Shown here in pieces: positions 44,951 to 57,311 of a stretch of DNA of 64,000 bases. The stretch is from Mesorhabditis belari (lineage: Eukaryota; Nematoda; Chromadorea; Rhabditida; Rhabditidae): contig CAUEEP010000740.1 of the NCBI GenBank assembly GCA_958450365.1, forward strand, positions 487,501-551,500, read 5' to 3'. A program made the position numbers and the translations under genes. The notes beneath the pieces are model-generated. The model had not been told where the DNA came from, did not search any database, and saw only the letters and a list, made by a program, of their open reading frames with translations. Positions within the stretch are counted from its first letter, which is position 1. Every line of letters begins with the position of its first letter.

Positions 44951-47900
44951 ATGAGATGCGCGCTCATCATTCTCCTATTCTCGTTTCTTTTCTACACGGG
45001 GATCGATGGAGAAATGGAGAATAAGGATTTGAAGAGCACCTCACATGAACGATCAAAACAAGAAAAAGTTAGATAAACTCTGGATAACTCTTAACACATT
45101 CGCGACGACGGCATTTTTAGGCGTACAGTCGCGTAGTCGTTAAACGTTTCACTGATAATTTGGTGAAAATTCAAAAATAAACGAGCTCATTCGATAGCCC
45201 TGAATCTTCTCTTGAAAATCAGTACAAAGTTGCCGAGAACTTTTTGCGAAATAACAAAATCCTTAAAAACTTGAGTTGACACGAAAAATAATCGTCATTA
45301 GTACGTCATTAGTATTGCCGAAAATAAGCTCTGTCCTTGAAATGAATTTGAATTTACGATCAAAATGAAAGTATATTTAAACAAATTTAGATAATCAAAG
45401 CCGTCAGTGGAAGTGTCGAAATCGAGGAGAAATCCGACGAAAAAACGACAACAGAAACGGCAACAACAACCGAAAATCCAGAAGAAAATGAGGACTTTCT
45501 TGATATGAGAAAACTCGTTAAAGTAAAAAGCTTCATCAATTTTTTATGAATCCAGAATTCTAGGGATCAATCAACGCTTTGGCTCAACTACCGACTGGGC
45601 AGAAAGTGAACAAAACCGAGAATTTCTACAAGTAAGGTGAAGTGTAATCGGTTACAAGAATGATTCAGTTTGCTTCAAATCCCAGCAGCGATTCTTGGTG
45701 ACATTGCCGGTGGGAGAGTGCTTGAGACGACAACAGCTCAATCACATCAGTGAGTAAAGTATTGAAAGGCTTTGGTAAGGATTATAGTAACGATTGGTTG
45801 GATCTAAGAGACGATTACGGTAGAAGTTGTTACGTTTTAGAAAGGCAGCAGTTTACACTTAGTTTTCAGAGTTGCCGACGATGCATCGCCTTTCCGACAA
45901 ATGACTTCATGGGAAGAAGAAGAAAAAGCTCGACTAGAAGAAGAGAAAAAGAGAGAAGCGATAAGAATGAGATTAGAAGTTGAGAAAAGATTGATTGATG
46001 AAGCGAGGATAAGAGCTGAGGCACAACGACGTCTAGCACAACAAGAAGGGGCGAGGATTGCCGCTGCACTCGCGCAAGCTTTACCCAAACCATCAACCAC
46101 TCCCTTGCCGATTCAGATCCCCCAACAAATCCCTCAAGAATCTCCACTTGTCGTTGGACGGCCTGTTGTAAAATCGTGAGTTTTAACTTGAAGTTTCAAG
46201 CATTACGGATCAATTTAGAGTCGAGAGAACACCACGCATCGAGACGACGCAAATGTTCAATCTACCATCGCTCAACTTGAATAATCTCTTTGGAACACCG
46301 ATGTACGTTGTTATTTAAATCTTTAAAGTTTATAGTTTTAAGAAAATTTCGTCAAAAATTAGAATCTAAAGAAAAATATCTAGATCTGCTTATTTATTTG
46401 GCGCTTGAAGTTTTGCTTTTTGAATTTTCTTCAAACTTTTTGGGGTGGGACAAATGCGACCTTGTTTTTGCGCACCGTAGAGCTTCAAAAATGTTTTCAT
46501 AGAAGGGAATCGTATGCGTAGATTCCGAATTTTGACAAATCAGACCTCGCTGACACGTCAAATTTGGGCTAAAAGGCAAAAACTACGCAACTTAACGCTT
46601 TTCCGCAGTTTTTGCCTTTTAGCCCAAATTTGACGTGTCAGCGAGGTATGATTTGTCATAATTCTGAATCTACGCATACGATTCCCTTCTATGAAAACAT
46701 TTTTGAAGCTCTACGACCTTTCCTAAGGCCTTTTCCAGCAAAAAAAAGGTGCGCAAATGTCCAGGTGCGCAAAAAAAGGTCGCATTTGTCCCACCCCCGA
46801 ATCTAAAGAAAAATATCTAGATCTGCTTATTTATTTGGCGTCTGAAGTTTTACTTTTTGAATTTTCTTCAAACTTTTTGGATTTTTGAACTTTTTGAATC
46901 AAATTTGGTCACTTTTTGAATCAAATAAACCGAATTTTATTGACCATTGAAATAAGCGTAAAAAGATTCGTATAAGAAAAAGCTGACTAAATATATCATT
47001 GAAGATTTCGCTGATAGAATTCGCAAATTTTAGGCCTACAAGTCCCCCGATTCTTTCGCCGTTAGCCCAAGGAATGCCCACTCCTCATTACGCCTATCAG
47101 CCAATTGTGCAACCCGATGGAACCACGTGAGTCATCTTGTCAATGAATTAAGCCACTAGTCTTTTACAGTCTTGTCTTGACTTTTACATCTTATCTTTAA
47201 TATGTCATCATTTCTAGCTACTATCAACAAGTGCTCATCGTCCCAAGCAGTATTCCATTCCCCGCTCCCAATCAAGCTGCTCACAATCAAACGGTAAACT
47301 CAGAAGATCTCTAAACTCAAAAATGAATAGGCTTCATCGAGATCTGATTCGAGTTTTCAAAAAGTGAACCTTCAACCAGTCACCCAGTCAACAACAACCA
47401 CAACAACGACAATCACAACAGCGATTCGTGTCGAACCAAAGAGAAAAATCGACATCCACAAGGAGAACTCAGAGAAAAGATTCAAGTAAAGAATTTTTTG
47501 ATCTTTTAATTGAAATAATTACTATTTTAGAACATATAGCTCAAAAACTCTTCAAACAGATGGTGCAACGAGTGCTGAGAAGGAATCGATGAGTGAGGAA
47601 AATGGAGAAGATGATGAGGGACATTCATTCAAACTTGTGGTAGGCAAAATAAGGTTTTAATAGTAATAGTTTTTTGAAAATCTAAAGTATTGACCTGATA
47701 AAATTTGAAAACTATACTATTTCATAACTTAAAAAGTAATATCCGAATTCTTTTCCAGAGCAAGGGTCGTTCAACTCTTGCCACCGCTTCCCTGCCATCA
47801 AACGAAGAACAACAACGAGTCGCACAAGTATTCGCTGATGAATTCTCACAGAAAAGCGTTCCTTCAAAAAGCTATCATGTTTGTTCGAACAATCTTCTTT

Positions 47901-50058
47901 TTTAAGAACCGCAATTTCCAATTTCAGACGAGATCAATGTCTCCATATTTTGTGAAATCTTCAATGATGGGACTAAATGAAGATAAAAAGTTGATGAAGT
48001 TGAAAAGAAGAGATCCGGAAATGGTGATTGGAATGAGATTGCATATGAATAGAGAATTTAGGAACAAGATGATGAAATGGTAAAAGAGAAACGGAAAAAG
48101 GGAAAGAAAAGGAGACGATCGTGGAGAAGAGAGATACATAGGAGAGAGGAAATGACGGTAAGTGGAGACGGTAGAGTGGATAGAAATACGGGTAATTTAT
48201 GAGATATAGTGATCAAAGCCGGGATACCGTAGCTTCAGAGTGGTTAGATAGTACTTATCTTGATCTCTTCTAGACTCAAACCACCACAGAAGAGCCGACA
48301 ACGACAACTGAATCAACCACGGCCACCACCGAAATCCCGACCACCGAGAAAGTGACAAGAAAGTTGAGAAGACTCGAGATTCGAAGGAAACAGTCAAAGG
48401 TTGAATGGATAAAGAAATCAATAAAAGGTAATTTAGAGTGAAGAAGATGAGAAATATTCATACACAAAAACGCATAACCCAACCTTGAAACGAATTCAAA
48501 AAGAGTTCATCGTCGAGGAAGAGATTCATTCAACGACAACAAAAGAACCGCTTGATACACGGGAAGCTGAAATGGAAATTGAGCGTACGGCTAATGCTAT
48601 TGAAAAGGAGCTGATTCGAGCAAAAGCTGAAGTGCAAGCACAACAAGCATTGGTTTGTAGTAAAAATCGTTTAGAATGCAATGTACATTTAGAAATTGGA
48701 AGCTGAAAAGCGATTGATGAGAACGACAGAGAAAACAAAGAAAAAGAAAAGAAGACATCGGAGGAAACATCGCAAAAGTTATCACAGAGTTTGTCCTTTT
48801 TATTATACAATATTGAGATCTCTTTTCAGAGAAGTGAGCTCATCAACGGTTCACCGAGAGTCGACGGAGTGAAAATGGCGCCCCAAGATGATCCGGTTTC
48901 ATATTACAGAAATTTATTCTCAAATTTTCTATCATGTTGAAGGATCTTGAAAGAAATAATATTATTCAACAATAACTTAATAAAATTCAGAAAGTGGGTG
49001 ATGATGAAAAGTCACCATTTGTCACCAAAATGGAACAAGATTACCCATCAGCGATGGATTTGATTAAGAAAACGGTAAGGATGAATGCCTCCTCCCTAAA
49101 GTTTTTGTTAATTTTTACCAAATCATGAGTTTTTAATGTGTTTCTTTATTAGAAAATAACTTTAACTGAAGCTGGAATTAAAATTTTTCTTTTTAGGAAA
49201 CTCTGAACATTGCCGAATCTGCTGAAAAAATCCCAAAACGAGAAGAAATGTTGAGTGTTCTCGAGCAGAGATTATCAAATGCTAATGTTTGATTTATCGA
49301 AATAAAATTATAATAAGAAATAAGATATCTTGTAATTTTTCTACAATATTTCTATATAAATCATCAAATTTAGAGTATAAAGAAAAAGAAATCAACTCCA
49401 CGTAAAGAATTCACAATGGAAAGAAAAGATCGATCATCGGAAAAAGGATCGGAGGAGGAAAGAATGCTAATTGGTGATGATCTCTCAAGAGAAATTGAAA
49501 GAATTCTACATCAAGTGCAAAAAGAAAGAAAAGAAGAGAAAGATGAAGAAGAAAAGAAAGAAGAACAACAAGTACAAGTGGCATCGGTGAGAGAAAGTGA
49601 TGAGGTTGTGCATAAGGAACGGAAAAAGAAACGGAGACAACAGAGAATCGCACAAAAGGTAAGGAATGGTAAAATGGTAATGATCAGGGTTTTCCAAACC
49701 GGGCATTAGGGCTTGTAGAGCAAGCAAGGACAAGTTAAAATCCGCTAAAAGCTAAATCAAAGGGTTAAATTCATTTCAGAAGCGCTTGTTCAGTCATGAA
49801 CTTATTGCTCAACCAACATCGACAACGACAACAACAAAAACAACGACGACGACAACAACAACAACCACAGAATCATTACAAACGACAACCGTGGAAAATG
49901 GATTGGTTTCAGCTGAATTGTTGACGATTCAACAAGTAAAAGATATTCAATCAAACGCAATATTCATTTCATTTCAGATTTCCGGCATTGAACCCCTTCA
50001 AATCACAAGGAGACATTGCCGAAATATTCGCTCATTCGCATGGCAACATGGTTTGTGA
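44951..50058 (+). CDS. Unrecognised secreted/lumenal coiled-coil protein, 910 aa, Thr/Lys/Glu-rich
   Basis: Twenty-two exons join in phase: 44951-45067, 45391-45522, 45564-45631, 45669-45749, 45870-46175, 46219-46302, 47034-47126, 47218-47293, 47331-47485, 47531-47639, 47759-47878, 47928-48023, 48062-48157, 48274-48399, 48437-48652, 48693-48788, 48830-48895, 48991-49074, 49197-49286, 49374-49658, 49780-49935, 49978-50058. An acceptor TTTTTTAG just before the ATG fits SL trans-splicing. The N-terminus MRCALIILLFSFLFYTGIDG is a signal peptide. The rest is hydrophilic: Thr-rich runs (TTTETATTT-like, near residues 55, 340, 515 and 840), heptad-like charged coiled coils, a Pro/Gln segment and several dibasic RRKR/KKKR clusters. 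Cys is nearly absent. No known domain is seen. Likely fast-evolving; a cuticle, gland or extracellular-matrix role is only a guess. Confidence 0.75.
46362..46880. repeat. 82-bp direct duplication flanking a MITE
   Basis: 46362-46443 and 46799-46880 are equal in length and differ at about three positions (both start GAATCTAAAGAAAAATATC and end TTCTTCAAACTTTTTGG). The family A MITE copy 3 lies exactly between them, within an intron of the 910-residue gene. Confidence 0.9.
46440..46799. mobile_element. Palindromic MITE family A, copy 3
   Basis: GGGGTGGGACAAATGCGACC at the left and GGTCGCATTTGTCCCACCCC at the right. Inner arms pair TTTTGACAAATCAGACCTCG with the complement near 46640, plus a perfect AAATTTGGGCTAAAAGGCAA fold-back around 46560-46630. 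The interior differs from copies 1 and 2, but the termini are the same. Confidence 0.85.
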
Positions 50059-50317
50059 TTTACAAGGAATACACAAATATAATCTATTCGATCTCAAGAA
50101 TCTATTGTCTTAAAGAAGTTTTGAAGTACCCTAAAGTCGCGAGTATAAGTTCATCCGAATATAAGTTCTGAATTTACATTTAAAGGGCATTTAAAGGGAT
50201 GGAAAATTTTCTTCTTTCTTTAATTTTTATTGTTTTTTTGTTTTTTTTGTTTTTTATTGTTTTTTTTGTTTTTTTTTTTATTTTTTATTTTACTAACGTT
50301 TTTTCATTTTAGATACG

Positions 50318-50693
50318 ATGAGGAGAAAGTCGTACACCGCCGAAACGAAGCTCGAAGCGGTCAAATTTGCGAGGATATTTGGAACGAACGCGGCTGCGAT
50401 CGAATTTGAAGTCGCCGAACAGATGATTAACCGCTGGAAACAAGCTGAGCCGGCACTGATGACTTCACCAAAAAATAATCGAGCTTAGCGAGGATTGAAG
50501 GCAAAATGACCGGATGTGGAGAAAGATCGATAATGTTGTTTCCAACCGAACAGTCGAAGTAATAGGAAAGGGTGATATTTCAATTGCTTCAACGGGAAAT
50601 GAGAAGACGAATTCCACAGTTGTGCTCGGAATTCTAGCCGATGGATCGAAACTCCCACCGATGCTCATTTTCAAGCACAAGACTCTTCCCTAA
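50318..50693 (+). pseudogene. Broken pogo/Tigger-type transposase
   Basis: From the ATG at 50318 a helix-turn-helix N-terminus is readable (MRRKSYTAETKLEAVKFA, then AAAIEFEVAEQMINRWK). After a deletion and frame change, part of the DDE domain follows from about 50545: TVEVIGKGDISIASTGNEK and VVLGILADGSKLPPMLIFK. The first catalytic Asp lies in this lost or altered region and the rest of DDE_1 is missing. An inactive remnant. Confidence 0.8.
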
Positions 50694-50842
50694 AGGGATT
50701 TTTCCCGGTGTGATCATCAGTTTCGAAGCTAAGCACAGAATTTTTTTTTATGTCGCTTTAATTGCTTTGAATTTCTTTTTTGTTGGGTTTTTATACATTT
50801 TTATTGTTATATAAACTTTATTATTATTGTTCTTGGAGCGCG

Positions 50843-50908
50843 GGATACTACAGGGTGACAGCCTATCACCATTGCTATTTGTTATGTGCATGGATACATC
50901 CAGACGAT
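50843..50908 (+). pseudogene. Reverse-transcriptase fragment (non-LTR type)
   Basis: Reads GILQGDSLSPLLFVMCMDTS in one frame, the conserved RT palm motif QGDSLSPLLF, then a stop. Only this block is left; nearby bases to about 51050 are GC-richer and probably belong to the same insertion. Confidence 0.65.
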
Positions 50909-51117
50909 AGTGTTGAAGAAGACGCTGGAAAGCATCTCTTTCGACCGTCGACGTGGACTTTGGCCGGATGAAGAGGCCAGGGAGGGATCCATAAGACTGA
51001 GCACCGGAGAGGAGCAGGGCGGACGCGCCGAGCCACGCCCGGAGCAACAAATAACAGCATAAAATTGCTATAACCCTCAATAAATTTACTTCTATTGTTC
51101 TTAAAAAGCAAAAAAGT

Positions 51118-51160
51118 TATGCTGCAGCGGGATTCGAACCCTCGACACACCGTCAATTTG
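51118..51160 (-). repeat. tRNA-like 3' half (B-box), SINE-type remnant
   Basis: On the minus strand GTCGAGGGTTCGAATCCCGC forms a T-arm with B-box GGTTCGAATCC. No matching D-arm or acceptor stem is visible, so it is not a working tRNA gene. Confidence 0.5.
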
Positions 51161-52105
51161 CATACAGCCGTCAATTTGCATGCGAAAACCAGACAGAACT
51201 TATACTCGCGACTTTAGGGTATTTATCTTTGTCAAATTTTTCATATTTTTCATATGAAAATGAATGAAAATGAATAGCTCCATTCAATTCATCAAATCCG
51301 AGTTTCATTAGTATCATACCTGGGATCAATTTTTGCCTTAAATTTGGCTATATTTTTTTGCTGCAAAATCTACATCCTTTCAAATGACATTGCGCCACTT
51401 AAACAGTAGTAAAACTTAGAGAACAATGCAATCTGATTTGAGAGTTTTGTCTTGCAATTTTCTCAGGATTCGTTATTCCAATTAATCTTTATTTGGTATC
51501 ATTTGAAAACCTGGTGTTTTTTTTAAATATCAAAAGTTAACAATAATATTTTGACTAAACAAAGATACGGAGCTTCAAACTTTAACTGACTGAACTGACT
51601 TTAACGAACCAAGGCCAAAAAAAAAAACCAAATCTTCCCGTTTACAGGTATGGCTGATGTGACCGACTTTGCTCTTCTCCATTGTTCGTATATCGAGAAT
51701 TACTATCCGAATTTGCCGTGTGCTCGAGCCGAAGAGTATATGGTTTACTGTAGACAATTCTATAAGCAATTTTAACTTTGAAACTTTTCCCAATCGCCTC
51801 ATTTGTTATTTCGGGAGGTGGTCTCTTTTTTTTTTTAAAAACAATGTCCATTTCTTATCCACTTTCAACACTTTATTGAGTGCTCAAATGATACGAGTCA
51901 TTTCGCGTGATTGCTTCAAATTTTTATGATTCTTACAAATCAGTTTATTTTTACATTATATTTCTCTCCAACCAAATATCAAATATAATCTATCCGATCA
52001 ATTTTCTTGGTGTGCAAGTGCAAATAAAATTTTCTTGAATGGATAAAAAACAATCACAGAACTTTGAATTTCTATTGAGATTTGTAGACATTTGGTCAAA
52101 GCTCA

Positions 52106-52176
52106 TTTGTCAATTTGTCAATTTGTCAATTCATTAGTCAATTTGTCAATTTGTCAATTCATTTGTCAATTTGATA
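52106..52176. repeat. TTTGTCAA(T) tandem repeat
   Basis: About eight units of CAATTTGTCAATT-like sequence with one or two substitutions. Confidence 0.85.
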
Positions 52177-54973
52177 ATTTATTAATTATTAATTTATTCA
52201 TCTAAAATTCTCCAGTTCAACAAAATCCCGGAAACGAATTTTGGGGAGAGTTAACGACGAACGAGAGAGGAAAGAGTTCAAGCTATGTGGCACCTGTTGA
52301 AGTGAAAAAGTAACAAAAAAAGAAAAAAAGAAAAAAAGAGGAAAGAGGGTGATCGATTTGGGCATAATAGAGAGAGATTGAAGGGGGAAAGGAGGGGTGA
52401 GGCGTTTTTGAAGGAGGGGCCGTCTCTCGACCCCCCCCCCCTCCCCCTCCCGTCTGTGTGTATGTCTTCTGTCGTCAAATAATATCCCGCCTCATTCCCA
52501 TGCAACCATTCCAAAGGCTTTTGTAGCCAAAAGCTTTTGTCTGTCTCTTTCTCTCCCCTTTTCCCTTTTCGTTGAAATGAGGTGTACCCGGTTTCGATCA
52601 ATTCTCCCTTTCCGTGAAGAGAAATCGTTGATCTTTGCTGTCATTTTCTTTTTCGTTTATTTTTTTTTCTTTCTTTTCTTTTCTTTTCTTCTTTATTTCT
52701 TTTTAACCTTCTCATCTTTGTCACTCAAGTTCTTCACTATCCCTTTTGATCAACTGATCTATTTTTTTTCTTTCTTTCCGTATCTCGAGGTCGGATAAAC
52801 ATGTTTTCATGTGAATCTCCGTCTTTTATAGATTTATAGATTTTTGAATCTCCGTCTTTTATAGATTTTTCTAATTTCGACTCATTTTGACCTGTCAATC
52901 CTTTGCATGATTTAATGTGATTCTCTGATCGACTTTTGGTTACCATGTTAGATTGATTTTTGACTAAATTATCGATCAGATAAGATCTTCATCGTAGCCT
53001 TGTACTCTTTCAACTAGTTCTTGATCTTGATTTACTAATCTAAATATTCCCAAACGGTCTCAAGCACTCAAGTATGGCTTTTCTCCACATCCTTGCAAAT
53101 ACACTGAATATTTTGAGCTCCTATTGTACTATTGTACTTATGAAGTGCTCTGGCTGTGAAATGCCTACTTTAGCCACCCTTATTTCAGCCTATCTAGCCT
53201 ATCTAACCCCAGATTGTCTCGTCTGCCGCTTCCCCATTCCCCCTCTAATCATCATCACATCGATCCAGTCCAAATCCTATTTTCTTTCTCAATTTCAACT
53301 CATTTTTGCGATTCGATTTTCAAAAAAATTCTACTTTCTCATCTAGTCGTTATCGATTTTTATTTTTATTTTGCACAAGATTCCTTTAAAGCTCGTCAAA
53401 CTAATGTACAGCTCAAAAATTGTATTGCAAATTTAGCTGTTTCATTGTGCTACACAAATTATCTATGTTTTGCAAGCTGTTTCAAGAGCTCAGGGTTTTA
53501 ACGCTCCCAAATTTGTAAAGTTTTCACCTTGATGTTATCAAAGTCAAGATTTTTGTATTGAAATATCTTTCATACTCATTTCCATTTCTAAGATCTAAAC
53601 TGTGTGATTCAAGATCGATTCTCTGCTCGATTTGAATACCATGTTCCCTTTTTCTCAACAAATCCCCATTCAATCCTCCATTGACCTTGACTTTTACCTT
53701 TCTCAAAGTTGCATTCCCGTAAATATCTTACGTAGAACTCTCTGTTCATAAAAATAAAATCTTTTTTTGAATTGCAATGATTTCTTCAATTTCTTTGCGT
53801 CTCACCATTCTGGCAGCTGTTTTGAAAAACACATTTTGCAAATGATTTTCATTGTTTAAAAGTTCACGTTTTACTGTTTTACTAGATAGAAATTTCTATA
53901 AATGATTCAAATCCCTTTTCTCTCTATTTCGTCACTTTTGTTTTTACATTTTTTGCACGGAAATTTTTTGGTTTTCAGGTAAAAATATAGATTTTGCTAA
54001 ACCCTTTTCTCTCTTCGGAAGTCAATTTTGATGACAGTTTGGAAATACTTTGAGTTGAGTATATGAAACTTACAAATTTTGGTGTAAAGTTAAACCCATT
54101 TGTTAACTGTATATCTTTAGATCTTTCTAGATAGGATATTCAGTCAAAGCTTGGGAATACTGTAAGATTTAGTGTGAATGAAAGCGGATTGTCAAGCCCG
54201 AATTTTCTGGGCGAGCCAGGGCCAAGCATCTGCTTAACCCTAGCCGGCTTGGCCTACAAGTTTCTGGACAAAGTACTGTAAATTTTATTAATAATACAAA
54301 GATACTGCAGACATTACTTATAAAATACCTACTTTATGCAAAAGTCACCAATCTGTCATGGACATTCTTGCATTCTTTTGTTCTCCTGTTTTTAAAGCCT
54401 TCCCCATTTTCATAATAACATAATTTGAATATTTCTATATTTGTCCAAATCAGCGATAATATTATTCGTCATTTCACAACCGCAATTGATCAAATTCGGC
54501 CCCAAATACGCTTGCAATTTTGGCAAACTTTTACTCACTCTCTCTCAATATCGGCGCTGAAAATCCCCCCGCTTGTTGACGGTATTTGATAAAAATTTCA
54601 GGGGAAAAGAAAGAGAGAAAATTTCCTCCAGACCCAAAATTGAAAAAAAAGAAAAAGAAGAAAAGACACGGGACACGGTTTTCGTACCCGAGAGAATGAG
54701 CGCAGTCATTTGGAGGCTCGTCTGTCTCTCAGCTCTCTACACTCTCTCACCCAATGGGCGCTTTATGATGTTATATCAGGATATTCTGAATAGTTTAAGG
54801 ATCAAATGTCGTTAGTTTCCTTTTCCGGTACTTGAGACTATTTGTGTCACTATGGTATACAAAGGTTAGCCAGTTTAAGGCTAACAAAAAGATCTTTGAG
54901 TTTCCCGGTGCTTTAGCATGATATACCCAATTTTATTTCAAGGTTATTTCAACTTCGAAATGAAAATATACAT

Positions 54974-55240
54974 ACCGTAAATATTGTAATAGTACCCCAC
55001 CGCCCTCGTACAGTCGCGTAGTCGCAAAAGTTTTTTAGTATTTCATTTTTTGCAAAGCACCCGTACTTTCAAAAAATGCGTCTTTGGTATCAAAAAATAG
55101 CTGAAATTGAGGGCTATTTTTTGATAACTAAGCGCGCATTGTAGCATAAACCAGTGTCGAGAAGAATTCGTTCAAAGCTAGACTACGCAACACCCCGCAC
55201 CGGATTATGGGGGGTGGGGTACTTTACAGTATTTACGGTA
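54974..55240. mobile_element. Palindromic MITE family B, copy 4
   Basis: Left TACCGTAAATATTGTAATAG, right ACAGTATTTACGGTA. The same arm blocks as the other three copies (CGTACAGTCGCGTAGTCGC and GACTACGCAACACCCCGC). Confidence 0.85.
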
Positions 55241-57311
55241 TGTATTTGAGCTGAAAAATAATACTTTTTCAAAAATCTCTAAAATTTTAACGAAAAGCTG
55301 TACTCATTTTTTTAAATGAGGAATTTCTTGCAGTCGACTTGTAAATCATCGAACAAAGTGCTCTTGAATTGGTGGATTCGTTTTTAAGAAGTTTCAGTTC
55401 AAATCTTTGACTTTCTTGCCATCCTAATATATCTTCATAGTACATTAAAAGCCGTTTCAAAAGGAATATGATTAGTTTAAGGGTGAGAAAGTGATAGTGA
55501 TAGTCTTTTGAAAGTGATAGTCTCAGAACAGATTTGAGCTTAAAGTAGATGTTTTTTTTGGCATGATAAACCCCATAGTGCCCCCAGCGTCCCCTCTCTG
55601 TCCCCTCTCCTTCCCAATCTCCACCCAACCTTCAATTCGAGCTTTTCCACTTTTCTGCACTCTTGTTATCACTAAAATCACTATCTTTCAATTTTTTCGT
55701 TCTCACCTACCTTCATTCCTTTCCTTTTCCATCTTCCAAAACTACGATTGATTTTTGAACCACCCATTTCAATCACCGAATTGACAAGGAAGTGTTTATC
55801 ATCTCTTAAGATGTTTTGTTTCAACCTGACTTCGGGTTTAGCGACGTGCGTCACGAAATTGTTTAACTTCTTTGACCTCTTGGACTTTCGACAGTTGGAA
55901 CTAGCGAACTCACTTTGATTATCAATTATTATTAGCAAGCAAATGGATTTCAAAAAACCCCTCCTGAGCCTGAAACATATTGATGTGGAGAGGACGGTAA
56001 TGATCTACACTCTCTCACCTCTCTACACCCTCCTTGTTTTTGTGGTCTGTTTGACTTTCAACCAAAGCCATTTGATTGACAAAATATCAAAATTAGTAAG
56101 ACGCTAATTGTTCACGTGAACTTTGTTGGTTTGCGGAAGTCATTTGGTGCACTGAATGAGTTATCAAGTAGTCAACAACTGAGTTTTTAATGTACAGAAA
56201 TGAGAAAGTAGAAACGAGGAATTTATCCTTGAATTACTCGCTAGCTGAAAACGGTTCTCGGTGACAAATTGGGTAAACGTTAGGAATCTTGAACGATTTC
56301 CCTTTCATAAACTTTATATTTCCGAAAAAAGATCACGAAACGATCATTACCGTTCTCTCCCACATCAATATGTTTCGAGGAGGGGATTTTTTGAAAAAAA
56401 AAAAAAAGATAGGAAAGCTTTTTGGACACGTGTTTCCTCAAATTCTTTTCCCCATATTCCCTCGTTTCCCTCATTCGCCAATATTGACTCTTTCTCTATT
56501 CAGTTCTCTTTTTTTCATCAAAGTCCACGGTCATTCCAGTGTCGTTTTTCTGTATCCAATGCTTTTTTTGTGGCCGCAAAAAAGACGAAATGGTCGATTT
56601 CCCCATTTTCATTTCAGCTAATCGATCAACTATTTTTTGGGATTTTTCTGATTTTTCATGACGATTTGAAGAAAATGGCTTGATAGGTCCATAAATTTTA
56701 TTGCTATATGAATTCCTTCTAATTAGTTTTTGTGTAAACTCTCATCAGTTAGTGCACTGAGTTTTCACTTTTCTTCGGAAACCCTTGCTTAAGCTTTAAA
56801 GAGTAGACAAAGTTGATCAAGGTCCTGCTAGGTCCAAATCAGGGTTCACAAACCGATATTGTACGCAGGCAACAAGTTGACATCGGTACATCGAAACGAT
56901 TCAAACATTTTTGGAGTTTTGGAGTTAAAAGAAGTCTTTTAAAGTTTGATCATTGACCAAAATCACCCTATGTTTAAGGACAATAAACGAAATTGTGACG
57001 ACTTCACTCGTCAAAAGCTACTCCTTTCTTTCTCATTCACAGACTCACCTCTTCTATGCGCATAAATATATAGCACATTCTTTGTGTTTCTTTTCATTTT
57101 CCTTTTCTCGTTTCTCGAAAAATTTTCTTTATTCAGCTTTTTTTTCCTCTCTAAAAAGCCTATCGTTTATTCTGTGGTCTTTTTGATTAATCACATTTTT
57201 GAGCCTTTTTCTGAAATTTAAACTTAAACTTTCAGAAAGAAAAACGATCAAAATCCGTGTGTTTCGAAATTAATTTCAAAAACCACTGACATCAATTCAA
57301 CTTTTTTTTCA

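Larger units (their letters stand above)
50129..51219. mobile_element. Decayed pogo-like transposon with 24-bp perfect TIRs
   Basis: Ends CCCTAAAGTCGCGAGTATAA (continuing GTTC) and the exact complement, flanked by TA at 50127-50128 and 51220-51221. That is the Tc1/mariner/pogo signature. Inside are transposase remnants (50318-50693), a reverse-transcriptase fragment (about 50843-50908) and a tRNA-like 3' half (51118-51160), so the element has been internally deleted and received other sequence. Confidence 0.85.
51222..57311. other. 6-kb intergenic region upstream of the nuclear receptor
   Basis: No exon chain recognised. Contains a tandem repeat (52106-52176), C-rich and pyrimidine-rich runs (52431-52450, 52660-52710), a family B MITE (54974-55240) and AT-rich DNA. 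Probably regulatory sequence for the nuclear receptor plus decayed repeats. Confidence 0.55.

Noticed and set aside
47928..48139. Premature stop in exon 12 of the 910-residue gene
   Set aside because: A 38-bp intron (48024-48061) with GTGATT donor and TTTAG acceptor removes it and keeps phase with the following exons.
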